Below are positions 33,560 to 43,539 of a DNA stretch of 64,000 nt, in pieces. Below the pieces are notes generated by a model. That model worked only from the letters and a program-made list of their open reading frames with translations, made no database searches and was not told the origin of the DNA. Position numbers and translations under genes: made by a program. The stretch spans positions 1,116,001 to 1,180,000 of the forward strand of contig OZ004582.1 of NCBI GenBank assembly GCA_963924555.1, written 5' to 3'. Each line of letters starts with the position of its first letter. The first letter of the stretch is position 1. The stretch is from Crambe crambe (Eukaryota; Porifera; Demospongiae; Poecilosclerida; Crambeidae).

Positions 33560-34040
33560 ATTCTACCATTGGTCGACACACATACTGCTTACCTGTGGCA
33601 GATTGACTTTGAGTTGACAGAGTATGAATCTGTGGTGTCAAGTCAGGATCTGGTGAACCATGGGCAGATGAATGATGAGAAGCTTGGGGTGATGAATCAC
33701 CTGAAGCTGGAAGTGACACACAGTGACCTCGAGGCACAGAACTATGACCTTTAAATGATTGACAACGACCTAAACCATGATCCCGAGTTGCTTGAATATT
33801 GAGTGAACTGGGACTATTATTGGAGATGGTAGGCTGTGACCCGATGACCTATACTGGTTGTGAGAAGACGGAGCAGTAGGCGCTGGATTTTGTTGACCCC
33901 AAGATGACTGAGCAGTAGGCACTGGACTGTGTTGACCTTGAGATGGCCGAGCAGTAGGCACTGGACTGTGTTGACCCTGGACTGTCAACTGCACGAGATT
34001 GACCCAGAGCTGACGGAGCAGTAGGCAATGGACTGGGATA
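33560..34040. repeat. GC-richer tandem repeat with both strands open
   Basis: The block GAGCAGTAGGC-CTGGA-T-TGTTGACC recurs near 33,870, 33,910, 33,952 and 34,017 at about 45-bp spacing. On the minus strand it encodes repeats of GQHSPVPTAxPS (33,994-33,850), a 15-residue period. A related, more diverged GATGA-CTG-A-G-T pattern precedes it at 33,650-33,760. Confidence 0.7.
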
Positions 34041-34357
34041 TTTTTAATTCATTAACTAACTTTCATTGAACATTTTGGAGAGAATTTTTTTGAGATATGT
34101 TGATTAACATAAATTTGGGGGTGGGGTCCCTATATCTACATGTATGTAAATTTATATCAACTGGGATATGGAGAATGGTACCTATATCTACAATGGAGAA
34201 TGGTACCTATACTTACGTAGATTCGTGGATGAGATATTCTTTGTGATGAGGTATCAACGTACATTTAGGGATGGGATCCCCAATCTATGGTTGGTTCCAA
34301 TAATAATAATGGCCAGGTGGAGAATGGTGTAGATTCATCAGTATACATTTGGGGATA
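34041..34357 (+). repeat. Diverged minisatellite flanking the LTR element
   Basis: ATGGAGAATGGTACCTATAT, GATTCGTGGATGAGATAT and ACATTTGGGGAT words recur. The same words continue on the other side of the LTR element (36,889-37,090), so the retrotransposon inserted into this array. Confidence 0.7.
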
Positions 34358-34362
34358 CCTAG

Positions 34363-34555
34363 TGTAGTAATCTCAAATGTAGTAACCTCAATAGAACTTA
34401 TTATCAAACATGAATACTATCTCAATCCTTAAAAATAAACACGCACTAGCTTTTATACAAAGATAATAAACCACAAACAATAATTATACCGGTGTTACAT
34501 AACAATAAATGATTACATAATAGATAACTGTTACGATGTCTGTTACTATACCACA
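34363..34555 (-). repeat. 3' LTR (193 bp) of the young gypsy element
   Basis: On the minus strand it runs TGTGGTATAG ... GAGATTACTACA. It is preceded by the purine tract AAAAGGGGGGAG (34,556-34,567). Confidence 0.95.
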
Positions 34556-36690
34556 CTCCCCCCTTTTAAAGTTACTTTGTACCATAATAGTTAGGTCGTT
34601 TCCTGCTACGACGTGACCTTCGAACAGTGACTGGGGGTGGTGGTGGTGGTGGTAAATTAGGTACTGGTGGTGGCAGTTCTGCAGGTGGGATGAGTGGAGC
34701 TTCTGGTTCCAGGTCTGGGAAGAAAAGTGGATCAGCTGCATCAGCAACTTCGGGATCAAGTGTTTGTTCGGTGTCTCCAGATTGGGTCCTGTGACTTTGG
34801 TAACAGTTCCTGGCAACCACTTCGGTGGCGAATCTGTAAAGTTCTCTGCATAGATATGATCACCAACTTTGAAACTACGCAAAGGTCGGGTGTTATCATG
34901 ACCTTGCTTTTGTTTGGATTGTTGTGTCTGAACTTTCTGAGAGATTCCTGGATAGAGTAAATCCAATCTGGAATGTAATCTTCGTCCCATTAACAATTCT
35001 GCTGGTGACACACCTGTGACAGTATGAGGAGTAATCCGATAACTAAAAAGAAATTTAGATAATCTTTCTTGAATAGAAAATGGCTGGTGCCGACGAAATA
35101 CCAAATGGTAATCTGTTGTACTGAAAAAGGCCTTTGTGAGTGTTAATAACCAAATATTCCTTGAACGACTCGTCCACTGGCAATTGCAAATATGCATTAG
35201 ACATATCTAATTTGGTAAAACATTTACCACCTGCCAGAGCTGTGACCAAGTCATCAACTCGTGGAAGTGGGTAACATTCTGTAAGTAAGGCTTTGTTCGC
35301 TGTGAGTTTATAATCTCCACATAACCTTACAGTATTATTCTTTTTCATAACAGGCACCACAGGGGCAGCCCACTTGGAGAACTTTATGGGGAAAATAATT
35401 CCTAACTTTTCCAATCTCTGTAATTCTGTCTCTACCTTTTCCTTTAGAATGTAAGGTACAGTTCGGGGTTTGAAAAATTTCGGCTGTACTTTATCATCAA
35501 TTTGTAATTGTACAGCTGGACCATTCATACATCCCAATTCCTCAGAAAATACTATGGAATGCTTGTCTAGAATCCCTTCCAAAGGTGTTTGTTCTATAAG
35601 AATCCCTTCCAAAGGTGTTTGTTCTAGTACATTTGCATTAACAGAACCGAGGTCAACCTCCAGCTTTTGAAGTAAATCCCTGCCTAAAAGGTTAGGCCCA
35701 TCCCCTTCAACCACTTGTACATGTACATCTACCACCTGGGTACCATACCTAGCTTGTAGTGATGCACACCCAACGAGAATCGATTCACCAGTATAGGTCT
35801 TGAGTTTGACTGCAGGGCAGGAACAGCTTGGACCGAGACGGCAGCACCCGTATCCAATTCCACTTTAACAGGAACATTTTTGAGGGCAAGGTCCAGAGTA
35901 ATAGGATTACTATTTGTTTGTGCCTCCAGGTAATTTGAACGCTTCGAGTCAGATGAACCCTTAGCCCCTTGAGCTTTAGCTCTACAGACTCGTGCCAAGT
36001 GTCCCTTCTTTTTGCAATACAAACATTGGGTCTCTTTGAACTTGCATGCTGGGGCAAGGTGAGGGCCTCCACATCTATAACACACAATGTTACCAACTTT
36101 TGGCTTGACAGAGGCATCTCCAGCTGCATTCTTCCTTGGCTTACTTCCTCAAAAATTGTAGTGTATTCCTTGGCTTGTTTTCGGCGGGTTGGTGAGTTGG
36201 AGGTCCTTTGACTCCCGTTCTGCAGTTTCGATCGACTGGGCTAGAGTTAAAGCAGTCTCATACGTGAGATTCTTCTCTCCCAATAGCTTCCTCTGGATGC
36301 CTTCATGATTCACCCCGCAGACCAAGCGGTCTCGGAGCATCTCTTGTAAGGTCGTACCATAGGAGCAGTGTTCAGCGAGCTCCCGCAGTGCAGCAACATA
36401 AGTAGCTACAGATTCTCCTTGCTTTCGGACTCTCGTGTTAAATTTGTAGCGCTGCACGATAACAGAAGGCTTGGGCTTGTAGTAGTCGCCCACTAACTTC
36501 ACAAGGTCGTCGTACGAAGTAGTATCTTAGCAAAATGGACCGCTTCTTGGCTTCGGTTGTGACCTCATTCGCAAGAAAGTAGTAACGGAGACTTTCAACA
36601 TAGATCGTCCAGTCATCTTTCTTCGGTTCGAACTTTTCGAGCCTTCCATGCGTAGCCATCTTATGGTTATCTTTTTTACCTCGTCGCCAA
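34556..36690 (-). pseudogene. Deleted gag-pol of the young gypsy element
   Basis: Gag: KFEPKKDDWTIYVESLRYYF, a small deletion/frameshift at about 36,525, then VGDYYKPKPSVIVQRYKF. An in-frame TGA at about 36,150 precedes two CCHC knuckles (CYRCGGPHLAPAC, CLYCKKKGHLARVC). Protease: VELDTGAAVSV, then another frameshift. Reverse transcriptase: LCGDYKLTANK, FTKLDMSNAYLQLPVDE, LPFGISSAPAIF. At about 35,075 this is joined directly to SIQERLSKFLFSYRITPHTV of the integrase tail, so YxDD, RNase H and the DDE core are deleted. A 27-33-bp in-frame duplication (EQTPLEGIL twice) lies near 35,580. Confidence 0.9.
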
Positions 36691-36883
36691 TGTAGTAATC
36701 TCAAATGTAGTAACCTCAATAGAACTTATTATCAAACATGAATACTATCTCAATCCTTAAAAATAAACACGCACTAGCTTTTATACAAAGATAATAAACC
36801 ACAAACAATAATTATACCGGTGTTACATAACAATAAATGATTACATAATAGATAACTGTTACGATGTCTGTTTCTATACCACA
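36691..36883 (-). repeat. 5' LTR (193 bp) of the young gypsy element
   Basis: Identical to the other LTR except one base. It is followed on the minus strand by TTGGCGACGAGGTAAAAAAG, the primer-binding region. Confidence 0.95.
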
Positions 36884-36888
36884 CCTAG

Positions 36889-37090
36889 CTATATCTATGA
36901 AGATTCGTGGATGAGATATCCTTTGATCAAAGTACATTCGGGGATGGAGTCACCTAGTTGAAGATTCGTGGATGAGATATCCTTTGATCAAAGTACATTG
37001 TAGATATGGAGACCCCATTGTATGTTGATCAAAAGATATCTCATCCACATAGATATAGGTACCATTCTCCATCTGTAGATATGGGTAGCA
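36889..37090 (+). repeat. Minisatellite, continuation of 34,041-34,357
   Basis: GAAGATTCGTGGATGAGATA then TCCTTTGATCAAAGTACATT occurs twice (36,899 and 36,961), followed by an inverted version near 37,030. Confidence 0.75.
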
Positions 37091-37299
37091 GAAGGTGATA
37101 TGCAATGATCCAGATCAGATGAGAGTTTAAACTCACCCTCAATGATTTCCTCTGTCCCGACTCCTTGCTCTCACGGGCACCACTGGGGCGGGGCATTCAG
37201 TGGTGGCAATTTTAATAGCACTTATACAAAGGAGTTGAGTCAGATACCAACAGCAACATTTGCATGTCATCATAAGAGCGATTTTTAAACTGCTACGTA

Positions 37300-37475
37300 A
37301 GCTTACATACGTACGTCAACTTAAGATTGCGCATGATGCATTTCTAGGGCCATATACAATTCATAGAAGTTTAGAGAAAGGTATATACAAGGTTATGAAC
37401 CAGAAAGGTGTGATTCTTAAAAACAAAGTGAATATCAGCAGGATAAAAATGTACAAGAAGAGAGATGAATCCATG
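37300..37475 (+). pseudogene. Gypsy integrase C-terminal tail
   Basis: The frame contains FLGPYTIHRSLEKGIYKVMN and KNKVNISRIKMYKKR. This is the small barrel-like tail following the integrase core in another gypsy lineage (FLGPY...L..G.Y.L.N..G..L..K.N...LK.Y). Upstream domains are absent. It lies on the opposite strand to the young gypsy element and is unrelated to it. Confidence 0.5.
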
Positions 37476-37829
37476 GTAATGCACCCCATTATAGCTAGTT
37501 ACCTTTAATCAACTGCAGCTTCTCAAAGGCAGCCTCATTCCAAAGTAAAAGATGCTGAAATGAATGAACACTTGAAGAACTGATTGGTAGAAGAGCAAAT
37601 GCATTGCCTTCAAGAAGAGAGCGTGGAACACTATTATCTACATAAACAAAACTGTTCAAAGATTGTTGGTCACACATAAAGTATGTATATTACCTTCTGA
37701 AAGACAGTAACTTCTGAGTGCAGCATATATTTGGTATCACACAAAAGGTGCAATATTCTGCTAATACTAACCTCATAAAAGGTGTTATTTCTTGTGGATG
37801 ATATCCCAGTGGATTAGAAGATGATGGCA
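37476..37829. other. No firm gene
   Basis: Downstream flank of the CxC5/CxC6 gene. Its last exons may extend here but no motif is recognised. Confidence 0.35.
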
Positions 37830-37839
37830 CTTTCATGTG

Positions 37840-38862
37840 TCATGGCTTGTGGGAGGTACAAAACAAACTTTTTTGCTCGGGTGTATTCATGCATCCTGTT
37901 TTGACACTTCCTGCCAAGCCTTTGTATTCACTGGGCGATTATTTTTTTGATTACCATCTAAAACAAGCACTTTACCACAACCCTTTTTCTGGCAACGGTG
38001 TGCTATTTCACTACAACAGAGCAAAAAAACTTATATGTAACTATACCTGAATATTTCTCATGAAAAGCGTGTTGATAGATGGGAAAAAAAGTTAAAAGAG
38101 TATCATTCAAGTTAGGGGAAAAAATTACTTCTACATTCAGTTGGTACCAGATCAAAACATTCAATATAGCATATTTGAAGTGAGCATCTTCCAAACATCT
38201 CCTGTCTAGTTTACTGAAAGTTTGAAATGATAATTTTGTGCAATTAGATTAAAAATCATTTCATACCTCCTACTTTCCTCTTCCTCATCACATTTGTGAA
38301 TAACTCAGCTCGTTGCTTGTAACTTATTAATATTTCCTTATCAAGCCGATGTAGCATGTCCATACAAAATGCAGTTTCCCGGGTTACCATAAAATAGGAT
38401 TCTTTCCACCAGTCATCATCATACATAGTGCTGCTGTAGTGAACATCCCTTTCTATGACAATATCTTGTGTAGCGAGTAGCAGGCAATGTTCCCAGCTTG
38501 TCATCATAGATAATGACCTTGGATGTCCGGTCTCCTCTTGTATACAGCTTCATTCCACAGTTTCTGCAATTAGGCTTGCTTGAAACTAAAACAACACCAA
38601 GAGGAGCATCACCTCCAGCTTTTTTCATCATCACTATCTCTTTGATGAGGTTCTGTTCAGAAATGAGTGCCCCATGGTCCATAAATTGGAGATTTTCAAT
38701 CAACTGGAGAGCTTTTTCAGGGTTCAGGGAGTTTTTATCTTCTTTGTCTTTCAAAGCAAAGGCTGTGACATAATCCAAGTAGTTTGGCATATCCTTTGGG
38801 AGATAGCTAGCTGCAAACTCCAATCTTCTCAACACTGAAACATCTTTTATATCCTTGCTCAC
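37840..38862 (-). CDS. CxC5/CxC6-type cysteine-cluster protein, KDZ-associated family, copy 1
   Basis: Order on the minus strand: helical N-terminus; PNCRNCGMKLYTRGDR and VIIYDDKLGTLPATRYTRYC with CHRKGC (38,590-38,440); a frameshift or short deletion at HYV/TMYDDDWW; ESYFMVTRETAFCMDMLHRL and ISYKQRAELF (38,390-38,290). After an intron comes LEDAHFKYAILNVLIWYQLN (38,190); after another, HRCQKKGCGKVLVLDGN (about 38,000-37,940) and the remnant of GCMNTP. The pattern C-x2-C...YDD-LGT-PA..Y...YC then C-x3-GC..V-V-DGN matches the CxC5 and CxC6 cysteine clusters described with fungal KDZ transposases. The start lies 131 bp from the divergent DUF3987 gene. It is probably a mobile-element accessory protein; function is unknown. 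Confidence 0.55.
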
Positions 38863-38992
38863 TGGAAGCTTAACTACACAGCTAGCACACAGTGCATGTG
38901 ACTATGGTTAGCACATAAGAAGTGAGAGCACACTCAGCAATAGTAAAACCACACTGTCACATGTAGTTAGCTGAGCTACTTCTGTATGAGTC
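38863..38992. promoter_or_regulatory. Head-to-head intergenic region
   Basis: Only 130 bp separate the putative start of the CxC5/CxC6 gene (minus) from the ATG of the DUF3987 gene (plus), so the two probably share a bidirectional promoter. I see no defined motif; this is inferred from gene arrangement. Confidence 0.4.
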
Positions 38993-39665
38993 ATGGCTTC
39001 TATTTCTACTCCTGGTCGTGGTGAGTCAAAAACTAAACTCATGGATTTGAAAGAAAGGCTTGATAGATGCTGGAAGCTTCCATTTGAGTGGACACTTTAT
39101 CCAGAACATATCCGGAAGGTGATTAGCTAAGTAACTATTTACTACTATAGGTCTAAATAGCCACTCTGCTACACTGTTAAAAATAGGGTGTGCAATGTAC
39201 ACCCATATATGGGTGTAATGATACACCTACACCTGGTGTAGTGTTAAAGGTACACCCATGAAGTATTTAAATGACACCCACATTAAATTTGTACACCTTT
39301 AAGTTTCATTAGGTGTTGAAATGACGCCCTTATGCTATAAATATTTACACCTTTGACATAATTATTGTCACCTTTGGCATATTGTAGATTGAAATATTGA
39401 TGAGAGAGCACAGTTCTTATGTCCTCCAAGAGCTACAACTGCCACATAATATAATCAGTATGTATATGTAGATAGCTTATTATGTCATAATAATAATATG
39501 ACAACAAATTACATCATCACTAAAGTTCATGTGGAGTATAGTGAACTTCGTTATTGATTCTCCCTAGTCCTTCATTGATTATGGCTTTTATTAAATTGAC
39601 TCTTCCTCAATTTGAATCCTGTTATACATGCAAGAGCTAAGGCTTGTCAAATATTATTTTTACAG

Positions 39666-40888
39666 GGATCCTGGAAGGAAGCACTGAGAAATTCCTTCAA
39701 AAATTTCAGAAGGAATTGCACCTTAACGCCAACAGGAAGAAAAAGTAAGAGTAAAAGTTTAATGAGTTTCTTGGTCCATGAATTTATATTTTGGTCACAG
39801 GTGATTGTCCTTCAAAGCGACTAAAGCTATCTGATGACCAAAGTACAGATCTTGAAACTGAAGAATATGATGATGCTGTGTCTAAAATGGCAACAGAGTG
39901 GAAAAAAGGTAAAAGGAATCGAAGTTTGTCTACAATTAAGGAGTTGATGATGAAAACTGGAACCACAAGAAGAAATTGGATTACACATGAGAAACCCCTA
40001 ATAGCTGAGGTGATGGCGAAGTTCCCCTGTTTTAAAAGCTCAAGAATGGTATGTTGACTATGCAGGCTGTGTTCATACACTGTGCATTACATGTTCTTAT
40101 ATTATATCCTTAGATACGTCGGGAGTTTCCAAGTTTCTTCATTAAAGGATGGATGGCAAGACTGGAGTAAAAAGTTAGTGAATGGAGTCTTCCACTCATC
40201 CTGCCTTGAAGAAGTTACTTGGCGAATTAGAATCGAGTGCAGATGGTAAGTATGAAGTAGCATACACCATAGGACCTCACTAATCTGAACCCCCGTCTTC
40301 ATGCTGTGCATTGAATAATGTTCCCATTGAAAATACTACCATGGTATTGTAGACTAACAGAGGTTTTACTGTATTGATGTATTTTTTACACATAATCATG
40401 TAATATTGATTGTTTAGTTGCAGAGAAATGTGATCTGATAATAATGGATATCTTGATGAAGTTATTGTATCCCAGGGGACCCAAAAAGAATAGCATTTTT
40501 ATTAAACACTTAGAGGTAAATAATTATGTTTGTGGCTTAATCTGTGCACCAGTCTTTATTCCGTAATATTTTTATGCAGACGTATGATATTGATTTAGAC
40601 CAAGAAATTTCTAAGAATGAACAGTCAGAACCGTATGTTATCATTCTTGGCAAGCCAGAAACTGACCAAGTTCAATATTTTGTTTGTGGTGAGAAAACTC
40701 TCATTTGTGAATCAAAGTCAATCTTAGATTCCATTGTGGATCTCGTATCAAGTTATTATCTTTTTACTTACCCTACTTCTATTTCTGGTCCTTACCTTTC
40801 TTTTCAACACCATGTGTTCAACATTAAGGATGAACAATTGTCACCTCCCTGTTTGAAAAAACTCATTGGAAACCTATCATCACTATAG
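39666..40888 (+). CDS. Spliced gene of the intron-resident transposon, unnamed family
   Basis: The exon at 39,666-39,744 reads ILEGSTEKFLQKFQKEL. The exon at about 39,802-40,048 reads DCPSKRLKLSDD and TRRNWITHEKPLIAEVMAKF with PCFKSSRM. The block at 40,113-40,245 is shifted. That at 40,421-40,514 reads EKCDLIIMDILMKLLYPRGP. The last, 40,579-40,888, reads PYVIILGKPETDQVQYFVCG and ends KKLIGNLSSL. Acceptor/donor pairs are GT-AG. The layout resembles SAM-domain-associated multi-copy genes in fish and invertebrates, though no SAM exon is visible here. I see no nuclease signature, so the element may be non-autonomous or mobilised by a different protein. Confidence 0.45.
40263..40373. mobile_element. 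Tiny pogo/Tigger-like MITE, about 107 bp
   Basis: Between TA dinucleotides, the left end CACCATAGGACCTCACTAAT and the right end (inverse CAGTAAAACCTCTGTTAGTC) are imperfect inverted repeats of pogo type. It sits in an intron of the intron-resident transposon's own gene. Confidence 0.5.
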
Positions 40889-42185
40889 TTCATGTATACT
40901 CATACTGTTATTAATTTTATTCAATTATTAATTTTATGCAATTATTGTCACCAGGTTTATCTTATCTAGTAACACTTTTTTTGACTAAGCTAATCACCAT
41001 CATGGGTGCATGCTGAGTACTACAATGGGTGTGAACTAAACATCTTTAGCACCATGCAAAGCACCACAATGGGTGTAACTAAACACCTCAAAGGGAGCTT
41101 CAGCTTAACAGCACTTAGAACGCCAAAAAAGGTGTTCATATAGCACCCTATTTTTAACAGTGTATATCATATTTTAGGGTTGCTTTCAGGTTGGGAAGGC
41201 AATTGATATGCCACCAGAAGCTATATTGAGTGGTCTGCTGCTGTTTTTGCATGTCACACTGCACAGTAAGAGTACCTGGAACAGTGTGGGTTGAGCCTGT
41301 GATTTTATGGATTGCCATTTCAATGCCAACTGGCAGCGGAAAAACACCTCTCTTCATCTTTTTGACTGATATTCTACGAAAAGTCCGTTCTCAATTAAAA
41401 CTAACCAAATCCCACCCTCCATGGCTTCTAGATGAAGCTAGTTTTGAAAAAATGGGAGAATTGATGGCTACCAACAATTCAAAACTTCTAGGGATGTACG
41501 ATGAGCTCTCTTCATTTTTAGCTCAAATTAATGTGTATAGAGGAAAAGGTCTCTGTGATTCCTATGACCTTTCCACATTCCTGTCCTGGAATCGCTCAAC
41601 AGGTAATGGTTTGTAATATTACTATAATTTGTATAGTATCCGGAGATGCCAATTTTGATATGCAAAGGACAGCGCTTACAGTGGGAGGATTCACCCAGCC
41701 TAGTGTGGGGCGGGCTTTAATTGAACTTCCAGCAAGTATTGAGAAGGGCCTCACACAGCACTTTCTCTGGATATTCCCAAAGCCTTCTTTCTCTCCTTTC
41801 AATTCTCTTGAACTAATTGAAGAGTGTGTAGAAATAGTGAAAGTTGGTAATTATCTACAAACAAATGCCTTTATTGCCAGTTGATCGACTTGCCTCAGTG
41901 TGGAATAAGGATCAGAAGGAAGTGAGAAGGTTCACTATCCAGCAAAATAGTACAAGTTTCCAGGAATTTCACGACTCCATGCAAACATTTTGGATGAACT
42001 ATTAGCTGGTATGAGATACAATATTACTTAATATGAGAAATGAGAGTGGCTGTATTTTGATTCTTATTCCTTCATCATGTCCTGATCTTGTGTCTATGTT
42101 AAAGAGGTTCATCATACTTTGTGGGGCCCATATATCATCTGTTATAAAGAGCCCATTCTAAACATTCATAGCAAGACAATCCTAG

Positions 42186-42236
42186 CAGGCCCCACTTTTT
42201 TCACAGCCACTGCCCTGCAAAAAAGTGGGGCCTGCA
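42186..42236. repeat. GC-rich hairpin in DUF3987 intron 4
   Basis: GCAGGCCCCACTTTTTT pairs with AAAAAAGTGGGGCCTGC across a loop of about 17 nt. It lies in the intron between exons 4 and 5 and is probably the remnant of a short palindromic element. Confidence 0.7.
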
Positions 42237-43194
42237 TACGAGGCTAGACCATCCTTACCTCCCCCCATGGTGTGGTATATCTAAAATTGGGATATATTCA
42301 TGATAGGAATGCTGAGCAAGGCTAAGGGACAGGTATTGCGTGTAGCTGCTGCCTTACATGTGCTGTCTGGTGACTGTGAAGATGATGAAGGGAAGATCGT
42401 CATGTCTGATGTCAGCATGCTGCATATGTTGCAGGAAGGGGAAAAATTGAAGATGAAATTGATTCCCTTTTATCAACAGGTAAAATAGACATTGACAGTA
42501 AGTACAATTATATTGACAGTACATTTCGGTGTCGGTTTCAGAAGAAGAAAAAGGTGGTCTAACCAATGGACTAGCAACATATTGCTTGAAGCTACCAGGT
42601 GAAAGGCTTTATCTGTGTGCGTTGCTTCACCAGAAAAAGTTTCGCAACCGTGGGAACAAAGTTGGCTGCAATGCATGAATTAGAAGCAGCAGGGATAGGA
42701 GAGCTGGAGAAGAAAGAGAGCCGTAGAGGAACATCTGCTGTAAGTACAATGAGTGTTGTTTGGAAAATAACTGTAATATTTATGTGTGGTTCGGCATCAT
42801 AGACATATACCTTCGTTAAGAACACCATTGATGAAGAGAACATGGAGGACATGATGGAGAAATTATCAAAGTTTGGTATGTCGGTCTCGGCATATAAAGA
42901 AGCAATGAGACTTGAAGAGATCACAATTCCAGCTATAGTAATTCCTTCCTCGTCAGTAATGTACATACTAGCTACCATGTACAGATGGCTAATAATATTT
43001 TCCGTAACAGGGAGGATTCAACGCCACCACCTCCACAACTAAGGTCGTCCCCACGAAAAAAATTGGCTACAACGTAAGCTTATATAAAATGCTTTTGCAT
43101 TATCATTTCTCGCTCTCTAATTATCGTAGACCTCAAAAATAATTCCCTGGAAATTTACTTGTGGACATTGATTATTTCCCCTGTGATTACACAT

Positions 43195-43345
43195 ACCAAT
43201 ACCCATTACTCCATCATCCATCTCTGATCATCACTCCATAACAATCATTACTCCAATCATCCATCTCTGATCATCACTCCATAACACTCATTACTCCAAT
43301 CATCCATCTCTGATCATAACAATCATTACTCCAATCATCCATAGT
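43195..43345 (+). repeat. Tandem repeat, about 50-bp unit
   Basis: CATCCATCTCTGATCATCAC followed by TCCATAACA and CATTACTCCAAT recurs three to four times, the last copy shortened. Confidence 0.8.
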
Positions 43346-43539
43346 GATTAGATGCATAATCTCACATGGTCAACTGGGCTTACATAATTATGCTCTGCTT
43401 GATTTTGTACCTGGGATTGGGTGTTTGGAATAATAGTGAGGATAGACTATTAGCTCATTATAGCTATGTATAGAAGTGTGACACTGATGTGCATCTAGAG
43501 AGTCCCCACCACCATTAATGAGAAATCCTATAGCAACGT

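Larger units (their letters stand above)
34358..36888 (-). mobile_element. Young, internally deleted Ty3/gypsy retrotransposon with 5-bp TSD
   Basis: Element 34,363-36,883 is flanked by CCTAG on both sides (34,358-34,362 and 36,884-36,888). LTRs are 193 bp each and differ at one position (TTACTA versus TTTCTA). Minus-strand order: 5' LTR, primer-binding-type TTGGCGACGAGGT, gag, protease, half of reverse transcriptase, integrase C-terminus, purine tract, 3' LTR. The internal part is only about 2.1 kb, far short of a complete gypsy gag-pol. Confidence 0.95.
39172..41162 (+). mobile_element. 2-kb TIR transposon inside intron 1 of the DUF3987 gene
   Basis: The ends CACTGTTAAAAATAGGGTG and the inverse (ending CCCTATTTTTAACAGTG) are flanked by TA on both sides. 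It fills almost the entire 2,071-nt intron, which would otherwise be about 80 nt. Both subterminal regions carry many GGTGT/ACACC words (39,190-39,400 and 40,985-41,130), typical of transposase-binding repeats. One spliced gene lies inside. Confidence 0.8.
38993..43050 (+). pseudogene. Multi-exon DUF3987-type P-loop ATPase gene, nearly intact
   Basis: Exon 1 is 38,993-39,118 (42 codons, ending EHIRK). Exon 2 begins at 41,190 (VGKAIDMPPEAILSG) in matching phase. Exon 2 holds ILWIAISMPTGSGKTPLF (Walker A), PPWLLDEASFEKMGELMATN and LLGMYDELSSFLAQINVYRG. Exon 3 (41,637-41,846) reads ALTVGGFTQPSVGRALIELP and FLWIFPKPSFSPF. A 34-nt intron precedes exon 4 (41,881 on). Exon 5 (42,307-42,479) has GMLSKAKGQVLRVAAALHVL. 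Later exons give LKLPGERLYLCALLHQKKFR (42,590) and DEENMEDMMEKLSKFG (42,830), then a Pro-rich tail. Lesions: a +1 frameshift near 41,288, and a shift plus stop near 41,930. DUF3987 proteins are P-loop proteins often linked to mobile DNA. Confidence 0.65.

Noticed and set aside
34572-34690. His-rich and Pro-rich stretches in frames over a GGTGGT run
   Set aside because: A trinucleotide-like run in the tail of the gypsy pol reads as poly-His in one frame and Pro-rich in another; no independent gene.
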